A stretch of DNA of 7,966 nt from Thermoanaerobaculia bacterium (lineage in GTDB: Bacteria > Acidobacteriota > Thermoanaerobaculia > UBA5066): NCBI GenBank assembly GCA_017999215.1, contig JAGOBQ010000176.1, forward strand, positions 1-7,966, in the 5' to 3' direction. A program made the translations under genes and the position numbers. This document shows positions 5,532 through 7,966 of this stretch, piece after piece. A model generated the notes under the pieces. The model ran no database searches. It was not told where the DNA came from and saw only the letters and a program-made list of their open reading frames with translations. Numbering within the stretch: position 1 is the stretch's first letter; each line of letters begins with the position of its first letter.

Positions 5532-6998
5532 ATGCCCACGACGACGGTCAACATGCTGACGGTGGTCCACAAGAAGAGCGGGGGCGTCTCCACCGCGTTT
5601 CCCGACATCTGCAAGACGCCGACGCCGGCGGGCGGGGTTCCGGCGCCGATCCCCTACCCGAACATCGCGTTCTCGAAGGACACCGCGAACGGGAGCACGA
5701 CGGTGAAGGTCGACGGGCAGTCGATCATGCTGCTCAAGTCGAACTTCTCGACGAGCACGGGGGACGAGCCCGGCTCCGTGGGCGGGATCATCTCCCAGAT
5801 CATCAAGGGGAAAGCGCTGCCCATTACCGCATCGTTCGACGTCACGGTCGACGGCGACTTCGTCTTCCGCCTGTTCGACATGATGCTCCAGAACGCGAAT
5901 CCCCCGCCGAACACGCCGCCCGGGATCCTGATCCAGGCGCCCCTCACCCCGTACATCCCCTGGCTGAACCCGCCGAAGTGGCAGGTGAGGTGGAGCAAGG
6001 GGGAGGCGAAGTGCGGGGACGAGGTCGACATCCTCGTCCAGGCGATGGGGGGCGACCCCGGCTATTACCTGAGCATGACCGTCGCTCGCGCTCCGCATGA
6101 GCTTCCCGTGACCTACTTCGTCACGGCGATCTCCGGCGGGAGCGCGAAGATCCCCTGGGTGACGCTGACCGGACCGTCGCCGAAGAACAAGGTCCAGCTC
6201 GACATCTACGCCTTCGGCGCGGGCGAGTACGCGAAGTCGTCGAGCCCGCTGAAGATCACCGTCCCCGAGGAAGCCCGCCAGGCGGGGACGAAGAAGAACC
6301 GGACCGTCCCGCAGATGACCCCGGTCCTCCAGCCCGACGGCACCTACACCTACACGCAGGGGACCGGGCTCTGGGGCTGGGACTACGGCTACGACCTCGA
6401 GATCAAGGACGGCATCTTCAAGGTGACGGGGCGGATCAAGCTCGTCGCGCGCGGCGGCGCCGTCTTCGGCGCCCGGCACAAGCGGGGCTGGAAGGCCGAG
6501 ATCGAGGCGATCTGGACCCGGAAGTGGCGCGAGCACCGGAAGAAGTGCAAGCGGGGCAAGGACTGCAAGTGCTGGGGTGGCTGCTGCCTCTTCCCGGTCG
6601 TCTTCGAGTGTCTCTTCGTCGGATCGGGCGAGTTCGCGGAGGTGGAGGTCTGGGCGGGCAACCCCGACACCTACGGGACCGACGCCTCGGGCGCCCACAA
6701 CAAGTGGTGGAACTCGGGGACGTGGTTCATGGAGCGGTGCGGTCACGAAGGGAACCAGGCGGGCGTGAGGGCCCACGAATTCGGGCACACCATCGGCCTC
6801 TACGACGAGTACCGGAACGGGGCGATCTTCGTCCCGACCGACGCGAGCGGAAACGTGACGGGGCCGCCCCCGCGGCCGAACGTCCCGGGGAGCCTCATGG
6901 GGCCGAACGGGCTCGGGATCAAGCGGAACCACCTCGACGAGTTCCACCAGTGGTTCCTCGGCAAGGCGAACGATGAGTACACGCGCGAGCGTCTCTGA
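5532..6998 (+). CDS. PAAR-like (DUF4150) tip protein fused to a zinc metallopeptidase: candidate T6SS effector
   Basis: 488 residues from ATG 5532 (491 if ATG 5523 is used). Residues 1 to about 135 are a DUF4150 PAAR-like domain: FPDICKTPTPAGG (23-35), PIPYPNIAF (39-47), STGDEPGSVGGIISQ (75-89) and SFDVTVDGDFVFRLFDMM (101-118). Such domains cap the VgrG spike. Residues about 143-245 (KWQVRWSKGEAKCGDEVDIL onward to SSPLKITV) look like an all-beta, Ig-like module. The remainder appears to be a zincin: a basic segment (KRGWKAEIEAIWTRKWREHRKK), a Cys-rich stretch with C339, C345, C347, C351, C352 and C360, then H415-E-F-G-H419 and G422-L-Y-D425-E-Y. This gives HExxHxxGxxD, with D425 as predicted third zinc ligand; SLMG (M456) is a possible Met-turn. 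The PAAR-like domain and the vgrG operon point to T6SS export, so the protein is probably its own tip-attached protease toxin. Target and compartment are unknown. No signal peptide is present. Confidence 0.88.
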   Translation: MPTTTVNMLTVVHKKSGGVSTAFPDICKTPTPAGGVPAPIPYPNIAFSKDTANGSTTVKVDGQSIMLLKSNFSTSTGDEPGSVGGIISQIIKGKALPITASFDVTVDGDFVFRLFDMMLQNANPPPNTPPGILIQAPLTPYIPWLNPPKWQVRWSKGEAKCGDEVDILVQAMGGDPGYYLSMTVARAPHELPVTYFVTAISGGSAKIPWVTLTGPSPKNKVQLDIYAFGAGEYAKSSSPLKITVPEEARQAGTKKNRTVPQMTPVLQPDGTYTYTQGTGLWGWDYGYDLEIKDGIFKVTGRIKLVARGGAVFGARHKRGWKAEIEAIWTRKWREHRKKCKRGKDCKCWGGCCLFPVVFECLFVGSGEFAEVEVWAGNPDTYGTDASGAHNKWWNSGTWFMERCGHEGNQAGVRAHEFGHTIGLYDEYRNGAIFVPTDASGNVTGPPPRPNVPGSLMGPNGLGIKRNHLDEFHQWFLGKANDEYTRERL

Positions 6999-7017
6999 CG
7001 GCGCGGCGCGGTCCGCG

Positions 7018-7040
7018 CGCGGCCGGGCTCACGGGCCGCG
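7018..7040 (+). promoter_or_regulatory. GC-rich inverted repeat before the secreted-protein gene
   Basis: CGCGGCC (7018-7024) and GGCCGCG (7034-7040) form a perfect 7-bp stem with a 9-nt loop in the 53-bp gap after the metallopeptidase gene. The right arm directly abuts the GGAGG (7041-7045) of the next gene. There is no T-run, so it is not a standard intrinsic terminator. It could reduce read-through or translation, or may be chance in GC-rich DNA. Confidence 0.35.
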
Positions 7041-7051
7041 GGAGGTTCGGG

Positions 7052-7966
7052 ATGGATGGAGCGCCGGGTCTCGGCGGATCGCGGGCGGCGAGCGTCTTCT
7101 TCGCCGCGGCGCTCGCATGCTGCGCGGCGCCGCCGGCCCCGGCGGAAGGAAGGGCGGACTCGCCGATGGCTGAGAGCTGGGTTTTCTACACGCGGAGCGT
7201 CGGCTCGGCCGGGACGCTCGGAGGGAGCTTCACCGCGGAGGCGGCCCTCGTTCGGACGGACGCCTCCCTCCCGGGGATCCCACGCATCGGCTTCTTCCGC
7301 CGTCCGGCGGAAGCGGGTGAGTTCAACCGTCTCGCGTCGGCGATCCGCACGCTGGGCCCTCCGCGCCGGTCCGGCACCCACTTCCCGGGGGCGCCTCTCG
7401 TCTCGCTCGGAATCATGACGAACGGGAAGGCCGAGGTCGTCCACGGGCAGGTGGAGTCCGCCCTGACTCCAGCCGAGAAGCAGGTCTTCTCGAGCCTCGA
7501 GGCGACGGTCGAGGAGGTCCTGAAGCACCCGCACAAAGCGCTCGAGGCGTCGATCGAATGGGTCCGCGGGACGATCGAGACGGACGACGAGCTCGCGATC
7601 CTCGTCCGCGTGTCGAACCCGGGCCTCGCGCCGGTGCCGTTCGTCCACCCGGCGGGCCGCGAGGAGGGGGAGTCGGGTCTCGCCGTCGTCCTCGCGCGCG
7701 TCGGGGCCGACGGGGTCCCGGTCGAGGCGCGCGAGGTGACGTTCGAGGCGAGCGAGGTCTCGGAGGTCGGGCCCGACGGCAAGCCGGTCGCCGGGCCGTA
7801 CGCCGCGATCGTCGAGCTCGCTCCCGGGAAGGAGCTGCGCCTGCGCGCCCGATCCCGCGTCCGGTTCGTCCCGGCGAGCTACCGCCCGTCCGCGCCGAGC
7901 GACGCCGAGGCGCCGCCGCACTCCGACGCGAAGGCCGTCTCCGGGACCATCTCGGCCGAGCTGCCG
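7052..7966 (+). CDS. Unrecognised exported protein, candidate immunity partner of the metallopeptidase (3' end outside window)
   Basis: 305 codons are open from ATG 7052 to the right edge. GGAGG (7041-7045) is 6 nt upstream, which favours this start over the in-frame ATG at 7166; only the longer form has the export signal. Residues 1-31 look like a Sec signal peptide: hydrophobic core AASVFFAAALACCAA (12-26) and APA before E32 as a signal peptidase I site. C23 and C24 give a weak lipobox alternative (ALAC or LACC). The mature part starts ESWVFYTRSVGS, contains a charged, probably helical segment (about 139-175, TPAEKQVFSSLEATVEEVLK...), then apparently beta-rich sequence (LAILVRVSNPGLAPVPFVHP at 181-200; AAIVELAPGKELRLRARSRVRF at 251-272). 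I do not recognise the family. Its place directly after a probable protease toxin, 53 bp downstream on the same strand, and its export signal suggest a periplasmic immunity protein; that is inference. It could instead be an unrelated envelope protein. Confidence 0.75.
   Translation, partial: MDGAPGLGGSRAASVFFAAALACCAAPPAPAEGRADSPMAESWVFYTRSVGSAGTLGGSFTAEAALVRTDASLPGIPRIGFFRRPAEAGEFNRLASAIRTLGPPRRSGTHFPGAPLVSLGIMTNGKAEVVHGQVESALTPAEKQVFSSLEATVEEVLKHPHKALEASIEWVRGTIETDDELAILVRVSNPGLAPVPFVHPAGREEGESGLAVVLARVGADGVPVEAREVTFEASEVSEVGPDGKPVAGPYAAIVELAPGKELRLRARSRVRFVPASYRPSAPSDAEAPPHSDAKAVSGTISAELP

Noticed and set aside
4740..6947. 735-codon open frame on the minus strand opposite the ketosynthase-like and metallopeptidase genes
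   Set aside because: Same composition artefact; the plus-strand frames have clear family motifs, including HExxH, and good start signals.
6973..7173. 66-codon plus-strand frame spanning the gap after the metallopeptidase
   Set aside because: It overlaps the end of the toxin gene and the signal peptide of the next gene in another frame, has no Shine-Dalgarno, and has Arg/Gly-rich shadow composition.
7056..7418. 120-codon frame starting 4 bp after the chosen start at 7052
   Set aside because: It is Arg/Ser-rich without a signal peptide, whereas the 7052 frame has an ideal Shine-Dalgarno spacing, a signal peptide and stays open to the window edge.

Overview
The window is very GC-rich (roughly 70% by eye) with a strong G/C bias at third codon positions, so long open frames appear on both strands and most are shadows. 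Codon use looks uniform across the window and I see no sign of recent transfer. The GC content, a DnaE2-type polymerase and a type VI secretion (T6SS) island fit a Gram-negative-type (diderm) bacterium of a high-GC lineage such as Acidobacteriota, Myxococcota or a proteobacterium. The phylum cannot be fixed from sequence alone.

Layout. (1) Positions 1-1004, minus strand: the first third of a DnaE2-type error-prone DNA polymerase III alpha subunit, cut by the left edge. (2) 1005-1254: a 250-bp divergent intergenic region with a good sigma-70-like promoter (TTGACC, 17 bp, TATATT) reading right, and a weaker, possibly leaderless promoter reading left. (3) 1255-6998, plus strand: four tightly packed genes, vgrG, a DUF2169 protein, a ketosynthase-like protein and a PAAR-like (DUF4150) zinc-metallopeptidase fusion. 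(4) 7052 to the right edge, plus strand: an unrecognised protein with an N-terminal signal peptide, cut by the window end.

How the genes fit together. VgrG is the trimeric spike of the T6SS needle. DUF4150 proteins are PAAR-like tips that cap the VgrG spike, and DUF2169 proteins are known adaptors loading cargo onto particular VgrG/PAAR pairs. The cargo here appears to be the C-terminal part of the DUF4150 protein, which carries HEFGH followed by GLYDEY, a zincin-type active site (HExxHxxGxxD). The exported protein encoded next is the best positional candidate for a periplasmic immunity protein, although its sequence alone does not show that function. The ketosynthase-like protein keeps the thiolase-like framework but appears to have lost all three catalytic positions (Cys-His-His), so it is probably a structural or chaperone component. 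No core T6SS genes (sheath, baseplate, TssJLM, ClpV) are in the window, so this looks like a vgrG effector island that relies on a T6SS encoded elsewhere or just beyond the right edge.

The items most worth a second look are the PAAR-like metallopeptidase fusion, the apparent pseudo-ketosynthase, and the secreted candidate immunity protein.
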